Origin: Gammaproteobacteria bacterium
GTDB taxonomy: Bacteria > Pseudomonadota > Gammaproteobacteria > Steroidobacterales > Steroidobacteraceae
DNA: 64,000 nucleotides
Assembly: GCA_003134045.1 (NCBI GenBank)
Contig: PLAH01000184.1
Coordinates: forward strand, 33,423 to 97,422
Direction: 5' to 3'
A model generated the notes under the pieces. The model saw only the letters and a list, made by a program, of their open reading frames with translations. It had not been told where the DNA came from and ran no database searches. Shown here piece by piece: positions 25,603-39,425 of this stretch (within the stretch, counting starts at the first letter, position 1; each line of letters opens with the position of its first letter). A program made the translations under genes and the position numbers.

Positions 25603-25819
25603 GGATGACTCCGTGAGTTGTCATTCGATTCTACAAACTTCGCGGCGGTAAAAAAAAGAAAGTTTTGCCCGTGCGCCGATGCGCGAAAGTACCTAAATCG
25701 TAGTATCCCGCCGTATATCACGGTGCCTCGCGCCAGCATCGCTACCCGCCAAGAAGGCCCCATGGCGGCAGTCGAATGGTGAGCCCCGCGGGCGCGCTGA
25801 TCCAATCCCTCGCGGCTGA
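25603..25819. other. Non-coding gap upstream of the hydroxylase operon
   Basis: This 217-bp gap contains an A-run (TAAAAAAAAGAAAG near 25650) and leads into the operon start. On the minus strand it must hold the operon promoter, but no convincing -35/-10 pair could be assigned. No small gene is supported. Confidence 0.4.
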
Positions 25820-26248
25820 TCAGCGACTGATGGGTCGCTCCGTAAATCCGCGACACACCGCAGCCAGCTTGTTGCCGTCGGGATCTCGCACGTAGGCCGC
25901 GTAGAAGTCCGGGTTGTATTGAGGCCTGAGTGCGGGTGCGCCTTCGGACGTGCCTCCTGTCGCAAGCGCCGCGGCATGGAACTCGTCAACCTCGCTCCAC
26001 GACATCGCCGTCAGGGCGACCATGGTGCCGTTCCCCGGCGTGGCCGATTTGCCATCGAAGGGCGGGCACACCCATAAGGCGACCTCCGTCGCACCGCCGT
26101 TTTCGTACGTGCCCCAACCCGCCCACCCATCCCACTCGTTCTCGCCCGACGTATCGCAGCGGCCAATGCCGAGCGCGCCGAGCGTCGCGTCGTAGAAGCG
26201 AGTCGCGCGGTTCAGATCGTTGGTACCAACACACACGTAGGTAAACAT
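25820..26248 (-). CDS. VOC superfamily (glyoxalase/bleomycin-resistance fold) protein
   Basis: The 142-residue protein is a two-module VOC fold. The first module is FTYVCVGTNDLNRATRFYDATLGALG. A GNGTMVALTA strand and a final YNPDFYAAYVRDPDGNKLAAVC, ending in the usual DPDGN-x-L-x-x-V signature, complete it. The reaction is unknown; such proteins are often small lyases or dioxygenase-like enzymes. The ATG at 26248 has AGGGTGAT just upstream and lies four bases after the stop of a broken LysR gene, suggesting former co-transcription with that regulator. Confidence 0.85.
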   Translation of the reverse strand: MFTYVCVGTNDLNRATRFYDATLGALGIGRCDTSGENEWDGWAGWGTYENGGATEVALWVCPPFDGKSATPGNGTMVALTAMSWSEVDEFHAAALATGGTSEGAPALRPQYNPDFYAAYVRDPDGNKLAAVCRGFTERPISR

Positions 26249-26252
26249 GCAA

Positions 26253-26696
26253 TCACCCTGTAGCGGCAAGCGGCAAGTCGGCGAGCCGTAGCTCCCGATC
26301 CAACCAGTCGACGAATGCCCTGCGTGCTGCCACGGTTGACCGCTCGGTCGACTCGAGCAGCCAATAGGCGCCGAACGTCACGGCCGTTCGACCGATCCGC
26401 GTCAGTCCGGCAGCCTTCAAATTGGATCCGATATAAATTGGCGCGCTCAACGCGACCCCCTGGCTGCGTACCGCGGCGGTGAGCGCGAGCGACGAGTCGT
26501 TGAGGTGCAAATGCTTTGCGCGCTCATATCCTGGAAGGTTAGCGGCTGCGAACCAGCTTCGCCACGCCGTACCGTCATCGTCGTGCAACAACCGATACCT
26601 CGTGACGTAATCGTCGATGGCCAGGCCAGCGCGCCGTCCGGCACCAGCCTCGAAGGCGCGTAGTCCTAGCAGCGATGGCAGCCGACTGAAGGTCAT
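26253..26696 (-). pseudogene. Internally deleted GcvA-type LysR regulator
   Basis: The 147-residue frame starts like GcvA-type LysR regulators (SRLPSLLGLRAFEAGA). After about 22 residues it jumps directly to the last part of the effector domain: YRLLHDDDGTAWRSWF, LNDSSLALTAAVRSQGVAL and AFVDWLDREL. The helix-turn-helix body and about half of the effector domain, roughly 150-170 residues, are missing, apparently by an in-frame deletion. It cannot bind DNA as a LysR protein. It lies four bases before the VOC gene. Confidence 0.75.
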
Positions 26697-27283
26697 CGAG
26701 GCTTAGGCTCCGGCGTAGCGAGTTCTTCGCATAACTCTAGGTTATCCCATAGCGCGTGACAAATCGTTTGTGGATGTTGCGCGTCGGCGGTGCAATGGCG
26801 TCGCGGCACATCTCTCTGGAGGCCACATGAACCCACTCGGTATGACGGTGCTGTTGGCGTTGTCTGCATACGATGCGAAACGCGCGCCTCAGCGTAAGGA
26901 ACACGGCGACCCGCCCATGCGCTGCCATTTCGCACCCCTGCCGGAAGCGCGGCGTCCGTGGCGCTGGTTCGGTCAGCGCGAGGCGGCCCGCGACCTCGGT
27001 GGGTGCCGAACGTGCAGGCGAGACTGAGGACGCTCGTCGCTGCAGCGCTGTAAGCGTGTTCCGTGAACAAGAACCGGAGTGTGCGCCCGACAAAGGCTTG
27101 CTAACTTGGCTTACGTCAACCAACGCAAGGACGGCGCCATGCAGCGGCGAGTGCCATAGGGCGCGCGATGATGTGAGCCGCTTGCATTCGGGTCATCGCC
27201 ATACCGCGGGTATAATCTTTGACGAAGGCATGTGAGCGCGGCCACGCCCAAGCCCGCTGACGGCGGCTCACGAGGACGGAATC
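26697..27283. other. 587-bp gap without a recognisable gene
   Basis: Several overlapping open frames exist on both strands, but none resembles a known family or has a good ribosome-binding site. A TATAAT hexamer at 27211-27216 is the likely -10 element for alkB, although no clear -35 element was found. Given the broken regulator on its left, the stretch may be decayed coding DNA. Confidence 0.4.
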
Positions 27284-27937
27284 ATGTCAGCAACATTCGA
27301 TGAGGTTTTTGCATTACCCGACGGTCGGGTGCTGCCCATCGGCCCGAGCGCGTTCGTGCTGCCCGGATTCGCGCGCCTGTCGATGGACGACGTGCTGCCT
27401 ACGCTCTCCGAGATTGCACGGCGGTCTCCCTTTCGTCACATGGTGACCCCCGGAGGGGATACGATGTCGGTGGCGATGACCAACTGCGGGCGCTTGGGCT
27501 GGGTCACCGACCGCCGCGGCTATCGCTACACGGAGGACGATCCTGACACCGGCGCACCATGGCCGGCCATGCCGGCAGCGCTGTCGCAGCTGGCGCGAGC
27601 GGCGGCGGCTGCCGCCGGATTCACCGCATTCGAGCCCGATGCATGTTTGGTCAATCGGTATTTGCCCGGTAATCGGCTCTCGCTGCACCAGGATAGGAAT
27701 GAGCGCGACTTCGATTCGCCGATCGTTTCGGTGTCGTTGGGAATCCCCGCGGTTTTTCTGTTCGGCGGACACAAACGCAGCGACAAGCCGCTACGCGTGC
27801 CACTGATGCACGGCGATGTCGCAGTGTGGGGCCGTGAGGACCGCCTGAGATTCCATGGCGTGATGCCCCTCAAAGAGAACTCGCATCCCTTGCTGGGCGG
27901 ACAACGCATCAATCTCACGTTTCGCAAAGCCGCCTGA
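27284..27937 (+). CDS. alkB: Alpha-ketoglutarate-dependent DNA dioxygenase AlkB
   Basis: The 217-residue protein has the complete AlkB signature. VNRYLPGNRLSLHQDRNE supplies iron ligands His135 and Asp137. RFHGV supplies His191. INLTFRKA at the end supplies the two 2-oxoglutarate-binding Arg residues. It reverses 1-methyladenine and 3-methylcytosine damage by oxidative demethylation. It is convergent with ada across about 195 bp, so the alkylation-repair genes are neighbours but not one operon. No Ada box was found in its own upstream region. Confidence 0.97.
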   Translation: MSATFDEVFALPDGRVLPIGPSAFVLPGFARLSMDDVLPTLSEIARRSPFRHMVTPGGDTMSVAMTNCGRLGWVTDRRGYRYTEDDPDTGAPWPAMPAALSQLARAAAAAAGFTAFEPDACLVNRYLPGNRLSLHQDRNERDFDSPIVSVSLGIPAVFLFGGHKRSDKPLRVPLMHGDVAVWGREDRLRFHGVMPLKENSHPLLGGQRINLTFRKAA

Positions 27938-28131
27938 GTCCCCGACGGTGGTGCCCAAGCCCGGACATTGACGGGCCGGCCGCGGAGGCTGTTCAAGGCT
28001 CCGGACGTGCCCGCGTCGCTGACGGAATGCCGTGCTGCCGATCAGCACGACATTGATGGCTTCTCGAACCGAGCGCCAGCCCCTCGAGCCGTGGGCAGCG
28101 ACCGGAGAATCACCATCCCAGGCACTTTATA

Positions 28132-29211
28132 TCAGGTCAAGGCCTCCCGCTCGATGAGTGCTCGCTTGCGCTCGATCCCCCAGCGGTAACCGGACAACTC
28201 ACCGTCGCTGCGCACGACGCGATGACATGGAATGGCCACGGCAATCGCGTTTGCGGCACAGGCCCCGGCCACCGCACGTATCGAGCGCGGCGAACCCATT
28301 TTCCGCGCGATCTCTCGATAGCTCGCGGTCTGCCCGGGGGGGATCTCACGCAGCGCCTGCCACACGCGCTGCTGGAAGGCGGTTCCTCGGACATCCAACG
28401 GCAGATCGAGACCGATCCCGGGCGACTCGACGAATCCAACGACTTGCGCCACGAGGGATTCGTAATCTTCGTTGCCGCCAATCAATGTCGCGCGCGGAAA
28501 TTGGTCTTGCAGACTGCGAACCAGTGCTTCCGGATCATCGCCGATCAGAATGGAAGCGACGCCTTTGTCGCTGGATGCCACGAGAATCGCGCCAAGCGAA
28601 CATTGCCCCACGGCAAAGCGCAGTTCCTCGTTGGCGCCGCCGGCGCGAAACCGCTGCGGCGTCATCCCGAGCATGCCGGTTGACTGCTCGTAGAAGCGCC
28701 CGCTCGAATTAAACCCGCCGTCGTAAATCGCCTCGGTCACCGACGCTGCCGTGACCAACCTGTCGCGGACTCGCGCCGCTCGGTGGGCGCTCGCGTAGGC
28801 TTTCGGCGTCAGGCCAGTAACCTGTTTGAACAGCCGATGAAAGTAGCCGGGGCTCAGGTCCACCGCATCGGCCAGCTCTGTCAGGGACGGGGCCGACTCC
28901 CGCTCTTCGATGAGCCGGCACGCCTTGGCGACGATGACCGCGTTCTCCGCGTCCGGCGCCGGACCGTCGGGACGACAGCGTTTGCAGGGTCGGAAGCCGG
29001 CCTTGCGAGCCAGCTCTTGCGTCCCGTAGAACGTGACATTCTGCGGGTTCGCCCGCCGGGAGGAACACGAGGGCTTGCAATAGACCCCGGTTGTTGCGAC
29101 GCCGTACCAGAACACCCCGTCCGCTCCGGCATCACGCTCGACAACGCGCTGCCAGCGGGGATCCTGCGTGGTCGCCGGGCTTTCGTCTTTCTTTCGAGCG
29201 GTGGCTGCCAT
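28132..29211 (-). CDS. ada: Bifunctional regulator / O6-methylguanine-DNA methyltransferase Ada
   Basis: The 359-residue protein has three parts. The N-terminal zinc domain has Cys45, Cys49, Cys76 and Cys79 (CKPSCSSRRANPQN, CKRCRP), the site that accepts methyl from phosphotriesters. An AraC-type helix-turn-helix (about 95-185) follows. A C-terminal methyltransferase has the acceptor Cys329 in AIPCHRVV. Methylation of the first site turns Ada into an activator. The ATG at 29211 is favoured because GGAG lies about nine bases upstream; ATGs at 29217 and 29226 are alternatives. A candidate Ada box precedes it. Confidence 0.95.
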   Translation of the reverse strand: MAATARKKDESPATTQDPRWQRVVERDAGADGVFWYGVATTGVYCKPSCSSRRANPQNVTFYGTQELARKAGFRPCKRCRPDGPAPDAENAVIVAKACRLIEERESAPSLTELADAVDLSPGYFHRLFKQVTGLTPKAYASAHRAARVRDRLVTAASVTEAIYDGGFNSSGRFYEQSTGMLGMTPQRFRAGGANEELRFAVGQCSLGAILVASSDKGVASILIGDDPEALVRSLQDQFPRATLIGGNEDYESLVAQVVGFVESPGIGLDLPLDVRGTAFQQRVWQALREIPPGQTASYREIARKMGSPRSIRAVAGACAANAIAVAIPCHRVVRSDGELSGYRWGIERKRALIEREALT

Positions 29212-29278
29212 GGTCATCTTCTCCATTAAAGCTGGGCGACCAGATTGACCCACCTCATGGTGTCGGACACTCCGAGTC

Positions 29279-29291
29279 TTGCTTTTGAATT
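29279..29291 (-). promoter_or_regulatory. Candidate Ada box upstream of ada
   Basis: On the minus strand AATTCAAAAGCAA fits the Ada-box pattern AAT-N6-GCAA. It lies about 70 bp upstream of the ada start, where autoregulation would be expected. The -35 and -10 elements are not obvious. Confidence 0.5.
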
Positions 29292-29306
29292 CTCCAGTCA
29301 TCCAGC

Positions 29307-30069
29307 CTAGCGCGCCTTGTTTGAGACGCGCGCAACGAGTTCGTCCAATCGCGAAAGAAAGATCTGCAGGACCGGGGAGTCATTGTCCTTCTTGTAGCCG
29401 ATGCATAGATCGATCGTCGGCGGCTCGCCCTTGAGTGGACGGCTCGTCACCGACGAGTGGAGCAGATTCTTGGCGTACGTGGGCAGCAGCGCCACACCGC
29501 GCGTCGACGTAATGAGCGACATCACTCCGGCGAGGTTGTCCACCTCATGGCTCGGCTTGATATGGATGCGGCAGTGTTTCAGGTAAGCGTCGATCACGAT
29601 CCGCAATGCGGGCGGCCGCCCCAGGCCGCTCAGCGCCTTGCCCGATACGCTCAGAAATATTTCGTTCGCGATGTCCTGTGGGTCGATCGAGTCCAGGGCG
29701 GCGAGACGATGATCGTTCGGCATAAACACCTCCAAGGGCTCTTTGACCAAGAAGCGGAATGCCAGATCGGATGTTCCCTCTTCCCGTCGAAGGAAGGCGG
29801 CGTCGATGCTGCCTTTCGAGAGAGCCACGGCAAGCTGAGGAGATACCTGGCTCGATACCACGACATGGATGTTGGGCAGCTCGTCGCGCAAGAGCTGCAA
29901 GGCTTCGGGCAGCCACGTCGATTCGTGTCCGGTCAAGAACCCAAGCACGAAGTACGGCTTGGCAGGTTCGGCCAGCCGGCGCGCGGACTCGACCGCGATC
30001 TCGACCTGCGACAGCACCACACGAGCATGGTCCAGAAAGACTCGCCCCGCTGCTGTGAGTTCGACGCCG
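29307..30069 (-). pseudogene. LysR-family regulator lacking its DNA-binding N terminus
   Basis: From about 30069 leftward the frame reads GVELTAAGRVFLDHARVVL, the end of the LysR helix-turn-helix domain and its linker helix. A full effector domain follows (FVLGFLTGHESTWLPEALQLL, GSIDAAFLRREE, PPTIDLCIGYKKDND) to a stop at 29307. Roughly the first 57 residues with the recognition helix are missing. Upstream the frame continues only as antisense of the truncated SDR gene. It is probably inactive. Confidence 0.8.
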
Positions 30070-30605
30070 CAGCAATCAAGGCGGCGGTCGAAAAGGCCGT
30101 CGCAACCTTCGGCCGGCTGGATGTGCTGGTGAATAACGCCGGCACTGCCATTCCGAAAAAGTTCGAAGAGACCACGCTGGAAGAGATGGACCACATGGTC
30201 AACATCAACCTCCGCGGCGTATTCGCCACCACGCACGCTGCGCTCAAGCACCTGAATGACGGTGGCCGCATCATCATGATTGGTTCGTGCGTGGGAGAGC
30301 GTGTCCTGACGCCCGGGCTGGTGGCTTACTCGGCGACCAAGGGAGCCGTGAAGATGTTTACCCAAGGGTTGTCCCGAGAAGTCGGGAGCCGGGGCATCAC
30401 GGTCAACAATGTGCAGCCGGGTCCGATCGATACGGATTTGAATCCCGCCGCGGGCGATTGGGCGGTGCCGCAGAAGGCAGCCACAGCGCTCAACCGCTAT
30501 GGGCGCGTCGATGAAGTTGCCGCGTTGGTGGCGTTCATCGCGGGCCCGGAATCCTCGTACATCACCGGGGCGAATCTCACCGTCGATGGCGGGACGAATG
30601 CCTGA
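30060..30605 (+). pseudogene. Short-chain dehydrogenase/reductase lacking its N-terminal cofactor-binding part
   Basis: The recognisable part begins with AAAIKAAVEKAVATFGRLDV and contains LVNNAGTAIP, the catalytic Ser segment IIMIGSCVGER and YSATKGAVKMF with the Tyr-x3-Lys pair. It ends with ITGANLTVDGGTNA. The first 60-70 residues of an SDR, including the TGxxxGxG nucleotide motif, are absent. No ribosome-binding site or start fits the junction. It faces away from the truncated LysR gene, and both lose homology within about 10 bp of each other. Confidence 0.8.
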
Positions 30606-30610
30606 GCAGA

Positions 30611-35341
<4,731 letters not shown>

Positions 35342-36406
35342 CTAGAACGCCCGAACGACGCCCCCTAAAATCCCGTACTGCCGCCCCGGCGCCCCAAAAG
35401 CCTCAAACTCTGCGCTAAGGCTTGTCACAATGAGCTGAACCGACTGCCCCGAGACCTCGCGAATCAGTCCGAGCAGCCTCTCGCTGTCGAGCTCAGCTGC
35501 CGGGTCATCCAATAGCAGGCTCGGCCGCACCTCGGCGTCCCCCGGAAACAGTCTCACCTGAGCCATCAGGAGCGCAGCAGCCAAGAGTTTCTGCTGACCC
35601 CGGGAGATCCGGTCCTTGACCGGGGCGCCATCGAGGCGGATAGCCAGCTCAGCGCGCTGCGGCCCAACCGAGGTCATACCAGCCTCCTCATCACGAACCC
35701 AGCTGGCACGCAGTGCCGACTCTAGAGTTGTATCGCGCGCCCAGCCGGAACGATAGCTCAAGCCGAGCTCCATCCCCAGAAGACTCATGCCTAGCTGCTG
35801 CGCGACTGGAACGAGATCTCGTACATAAGCGTCCCGCGCCTGATCGATGAGGTCCCCCAGGCGCACGAGCTCCCCATCCCATGCCGTCACGGCAAGCCGG
35901 GATTGCCTCGATCTCAATGCCGCATTTCGTTGCCTCAGTGCCTGCTGATACTTCTGCCAGTTCCCGACAAACCGGTGTTCCACGTGGAACACCCCCCAAT
36001 CCAAAAAGCGCCGGCGACGCGCAGGACCCTCTTCGATGAGCCGATGAACTTCGGGGTCTATGATCTGAACCGGTAGAACGCCCGCCAGCTCCGCGAGCGA
36101 CGACACCCGCTCGCCGGCCATCCGGGCGCGCATCCCATCAGCGGATCCCTCAACCCCCAGTCCCACCGACCGCTCAGTCAAATCCGCCTCGCCAAACACG
36201 ACAAAGCGCTCCGACCCCGAGCGGATCAGATTCTCAATATGTCGGGTACGAAATGACCGGCCACGGCCGAGTACATAGATGGCTTCGAGCAGTGAGGTCT
36301 TGCCCGACGCATTCGGCCCGCTGATCAGGGTGAAGCGAGGATCGAACTCGAGTTCGGCGGACTGCAAGCATCGGAAATCCGATACCTGCAATCGCCGCAG
36401 GGTCAT
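35342..36406 (-). CDS. recF: DNA replication and repair protein RecF
   Basis: The 354-residue protein is an SMC-like ATPase. It has Walker A ISGPNASGKTSLLEAIY, the RecF segment LVLGRGRSFRTRH-like YVLGRGRSFRTRHIE, the signature region ISRGQQKLLAAALLMAQ and Walker B PSLLLDDPAAELD. RecF loads RecA at gapped DNA together with RecO and RecR. It lies 4 bp after dnaN in the usual dnaA-dnaN-recF order. A parS palindrome is embedded in its coding sequence. Confidence 0.97.
   Translation of the reverse strand: MTLRRLQVSDFRCLQSAELEFDPRFTLISGPNASGKTSLLEAIYVLGRGRSFRTRHIENLIRSGSERFVVFGEADLTERSVGLGVEGSADGMRARMAGERVSSLAELAGVLPVQIIDPEVHRLIEEGPARRRRFLDWGVFHVEHRFVGNWQKYQQALRQRNAALRSRQSRLAVTAWDGELVRLGDLIDQARDAYVRDLVPVAQQLGMSLLGMELGLSYRSGWARDTTLESALRASWVRDEEAGMTSVGPQRAELAIRLDGAPVKDRISRGQQKLLAAALLMAQVRLFPGDAEVRPSLLLDDPAAELDSERLLGLIREVSGQSVQLIVTSLSAEFEAFGAPGRQYGILGGVVRAF
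35976..35991. other. parS centromere site inside recF
   Basis: A second perfect TGTTCCACGTGGAACA lies within recF, 868 bp from the intergenic copy. It encodes part of the RecF segment GVFHVEHRF, so the site is constrained both as DNA and as protein. Confidence 0.9.
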
Positions 36407-36410
36407 GGCG

Positions 36411-37508
36411 CTAAAGCCTCATGGGCATGACGACATACCGGGCGGACGCATTGCCCGGGGAGCGAATCAGGCAACTGCTATTGCTATCCGTCAGCCCTAA
36501 CTCGACTTCTTGACCGTCGATCGCCGCCAAGGCGTCCAACAGGTAATTCACGTTGAAACCCACCTCGAGATCCTTACCGCCGTAACTGACCTCAATCTCT
36601 TCCTCTGCCTCCTCCTGCTCAGGATTGTGCGCCTGCACCGTCAGGGCATTGTCTTTTACCGTAATGCGGATGCCGCGATATTTTTCGTTCGACAAAATCG
36701 CGGTTCGCTGCAATGCCTGCCGCAAAACGTCCCGATCCGCACGGATCGCATTCGTCGCCGCGGCCGGAATAACACGAGAATATTCCGGGAACCGGCCATC
36801 AATTAGCTTCGATGTGAAGCGAACATCGCCGATTTGTGCGCGAACGTGATTCGTACCGATCGCCACGTCCGCGGTTCCCTCCTCGGTCAATACGCGCTGC
36901 AGCTCGAGTACGCCCTTGCGAGGTACGATCACCTGCTGCGAGGTCTTCGCCTTCGTTTCCAGAGAGGTCTCGCACAGTGCCAGCCGATGCCCGTCGGTCG
37001 CCACCGCGCGCAGCGACTGCCCATCGATCTCGAGCAGCATGCCGTTCAGGTAATAGCGCACGTCCTGCTGCGCCATGGAGAAGTGGGTTTTCTCGAGCAG
37101 CCGCAATAACTCCTTGCGCGGAATCTGCACCGTCTGCTGCGCATGGATGTCGTCGATGACGGGAAAGTCGCTCGCCGGGAGCGTTCCCAAACTGAACCGG
37201 CTACGGCCCGCCTTGATCACGACTTTCTCGCCTTCCACGGTGAGCGCGACGGACACTTTCTCGGGCAATGCCCGCAAAATATCCAGGAACTTGCGCCCCG
37301 GCACCGTGATGTCTCCCGCTTCCTGGACGGCGACTTCGGTCCCTGAGACCAATTCCACTTCGAGATCCGTGGCGGTGATCGACAATCGCCCCTCACGCAC
37401 CCCCAGTAAGACATTCGCCAGTACCGGCATGGTTTGGCGGCGTTCGACCACTCCGATCACCGCTTGCAAAGGCGCCAATAATTTCTCTCGTTCGGCCGTC
37501 AATTTCAT
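36411..37508 (-). CDS. dnaN: DNA polymerase III beta subunit (sliding clamp)
   Basis: The 365-residue protein has the three-fold repeated clamp domain: the N terminus MKLTAEREKLLAPLQAVIGV followed by RRQTMPVLANVLL, the central VRYYLNGMLLEI and TDGHRLAL, and the C-terminal YVVMPMRL. It forms a ring dimer that tethers polymerase III to DNA. It lies downstream of dnaA across the putative origin and 4 bp before recF. Confidence 0.98.
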   Translation of the reverse strand: MKLTAEREKLLAPLQAVIGVVERRQTMPVLANVLLGVREGRLSITATDLEVELVSGTEVAVQEAGDITVPGRKFLDILRALPEKVSVALTVEGEKVVIKAGRSRFSLGTLPASDFPVIDDIHAQQTVQIPRKELLRLLEKTHFSMAQQDVRYYLNGMLLEIDGQSLRAVATDGHRLALCETSLETKAKTSQQVIVPRKGVLELQRVLTEEGTADVAIGTNHVRAQIGDVRFTSKLIDGRFPEYSRVIPAAATNAIRADRDVLRQALQRTAILSNEKYRGIRITVKDNALTVQAHNPEQEEAEEEIEVSYGGKDLEVGFNVNYLLDALAAIDGQEVELGLTDSNSSCLIRSPGNASARYVVMPMRL

Positions 37509-37727
37509 GGACTTACCCGCCTGACATTCTTAGATCTTAATTCTTGAGTAAAGATTATTACTATGATTATGAGGACGCCCACGAAACTGTATAACGCCAA
37601 AATCATCATAATAATCAAACTATTCCACGTATCAAAAACCTATCTGACTCCTGTCGGCGGCAGGTTCAGAACCTGCCGCAGACCTGTGCATAACCTTATC
37701 CACAGTTACATCCACAGGTTTTACCGC
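37509..37727. other. Putative chromosomal replication origin (oriC)
   Basis: The 219 bp between dnaA and dnaN have the layout of a Pseudomonas-type oriC. There is a perfect DnaA box TTATCCACA (37696-37704). A one-mismatch reverse box TGTGCATAA (37685-37693) and a weaker ACATCCACA (37708-37716) flank it. The dnaN-proximal 100 bp is rich in A and T and suits duplex unwinding. Genes on both sides point away from about this position or from the dnaA-rpmH gap. The origin has not been tested, and box number is low. Confidence 0.75.
37657..37679. repeat. Perfect inverted repeat in the oriC region
   Basis: GCGGCAGGTTC, one A, then GAACCTGCCGC form a 23-bp perfect palindrome with 11-bp arms, between the DnaA boxes and the AT-rich part. 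It is about 50 bp past the dnaA stop but has no adjacent T tract in that direction, so it fits a protein-binding site or cruciform as well as a terminator. Confidence 0.75.
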
Positions 37728-39086
37728 CTATCCCGCCAGGGTTCTCAACAGGTTCAAATAATCCTCGCCAATGCGCCGTTCCGACTCGCGCAACTCCTTG
37801 ACCCGCCTGCATGCATGCAACACCGTCGTATGATCGCGACCGCCAAAAGCATCGCCGATCTCCGGCAGGCTGTGATTCGTCAATTCCTTGGCCAACGCCA
37901 TGGCCACCTGCCGCGGTCGGGCGATCGACCGGCTGCGCCGCTTCGACAACAGATCCGCAATACGGATCTTGTAGTATTCGGCGACGGTCTTCTGGATATT
38001 TTCAACGGTAACCAATCTTTCTTGAAGGGCAAGCAGATCGCGTAGCGCCTCCTTGGCAAAATCCAGCGTGATCGGCCGCCCGGTGAAGTGAGAGGTGGCA
38101 ACCACTCGCCGCAATGCGCCCTCCAATTCGCGCACGTTCGAACGAATGCGCTTGGCGACGAAAAACGCCACTTCCTCCGGCAGATCCACATGCGACATCG
38201 CCGCTTTGCTCATGAGAATGGCGACGCACGTCTCGAGCTCCGGCGGCTCGATGGCTACGGTCAGTCCCCAGCCAAAGCGCGATTTCAATCGCTCCTCCAG
38301 ACCGTCGACTTCCTTCGGATAGCGGTCGCACGTCAAGATGACCTGCTGCTGAGTCTCCAGCAACGCATTGAACGTGTGGAAGAATTCCTCTTGCGAGCGG
38401 TCTTTGCGCGCAAAGAACTGGATATCGTCGATCATCAGCGCATCCAGCGAGCGATACGCCGTTTTGAAATCGTTGATGGTGTTGTGCTGCAGCGCCTTGA
38501 CCATATCGCCGACGAAACGCTCGCTGTGAACATACGCGATCCGCGCATCGCCGTTGTTCTCCTTGATCTGGTTCGCCACGGCGTGCATCAGATGCGTTTT
38601 GCCAAGACCGACGCCGCCGTAGATGAACAACGGGTTATAAGCCTTGCCTGGATTTCCCGCGACCTGAATCGCCGCCGCCTTGGCAAGCTGATTGCTCTTA
38701 CCCTCGACGAAGCTGTTGAACGTAAAATCCGCATTGATCCGCCCGCCCAGCACGATGGGAGCCAGACGCCGCGCGCGCGCCGCGGCCTGGCTGGCCGCGT
38801 TTGCCGCGCCGTTCACGCTCGAGACGGCGGTCGCCACCCCCGCCCGGGTACCGACATCGAGCACCAGCTCCGGTGTCGCACCTTCGGCGAACTCGCAAAT
38901 CAGTTCGCGGATGCGCGGCAGTGCGTTGTCACCCAGCCATTCGATCACATACCGGTTCGGGGCCAGAAGCCGCAATTCGCCGTCACGCTCGATCGCTTGC
39001 AGGGGCCTCACCCAGGTATTGAACTGCTGCATCGGGAGTTCGCTCTCGAGCACGCGCAGACAGCGGTTCCATAGCGACTCCGACAA
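37728..39086 (-). CDS. dnaA: Chromosomal replication initiator protein DnaA
   Basis: The 452-residue protein has domain I ([21 protein letters not shown]), a short Ala-rich linker and an AAA+ domain with [18 protein letters not shown] and [19 protein letters not shown]. The C-terminal DNA-binding domain has the DnaA signature [15 protein letters not shown]. It binds DnaA boxes and opens oriC. Translation starts at TTG 39086, supported by AGGAG seven bases upstream. No perfect DnaA box was seen in its own upstream region. Confidence 0.98.
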   Translation of the reverse strand: MSESLWNRCLRVLESELPMQQFNTWVRPLQAIERDGELRLLAPNRYVIEWLGDNALPRIRELICEFAEGATPELVLDVGTRAGVATAVSSVNGAANAASQAAARARRLAPIVLGGRINADFTFNSFVEGKSNQLAKAAAIQVAGNPGKAYNPLFIYGGVGLGKTHLMHAVANQIKENNGDARIAYVHSERFVGDMVKALQHNTINDFKTAYRSLDALMIDDIQFFARKDRSQEEFFHTFNALLETQQQVILTCDRYPKEVDGLEERLKSRFGWGLTVAIEPPELETCVAILMSKAAMSHVDLPEEVAFFVAKRIRSNVRELEGALRRVVATSHFTGRPITLDFAKEALRDLLALQERLVTVENIQKTVAEYYKIRIADLLSKRRSRSIARPRQVAMALAKELTNHSLPEIGDAFGGRDHTTVLHACRRVKELRESERRIGEDYLNLLRTLAG

Positions 39087-39167
39087 GAGCGCTCTCCTAG
39101 AGTGGTAGCAGTGGGGCAGAATTGACGAAAGGGCAGGGAGTCTAGCTCCAAGTTAGGGGGGCGTCTA

Positions 39168-39196
39168 TTGACACGTCCGTGCTTGCTAAGTACCCT
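39168..39196 (+). promoter_or_regulatory. Sigma-70 promoter for rpmH-rnpA
   Basis: TTGACA (39168-39173), a 17-base spacer and TACCCT (39191-39196) lie about 60 bp before rpmH. The -35 element is perfect and the -10 element is weak. Confidence 0.6.
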
Positions 39197-39258
39197 TGCC
39201 GCCTTTCGCAAATCATGCAGTTCTTTGATTTGCCCCTTTAGTTTCCTGAAGTTGCGCT

Positions 39259-39393
39259 ATGAAACGTACTTTTAATCCCAGTAACTTACATCGTGCCCGC
39301 ACCCATGGCTTTCGTGCGCGTATGGCCACCAAGAGCGGCCGCCGATTGCTGGCTCGCCGGCGCGCGAAGGGCCGCAAGCGCCTCTGTCCCTGA
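39259..39393 (+). CDS. rpmH: Large ribosomal subunit protein bL34
   Basis: The 44-codon gene begins [18 protein letters not shown] and contains [18 protein letters not shown], the invariant L34 sequence, ending in RKRLCP. It is a small basic protein of the 50S subunit. It is divergent from dnaA and followed by rnpA after 32 bp, the universal order near bacterial origins. Confidence 0.97.
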   Translation: MKRTFNPSNLHRARTHGFRARMATKSGRRLLARRRAKGRKRLCP

Positions 39394-39425
39394 CGCATTG
39401 CGCAGGACCTGCTAACGATCCCCAA

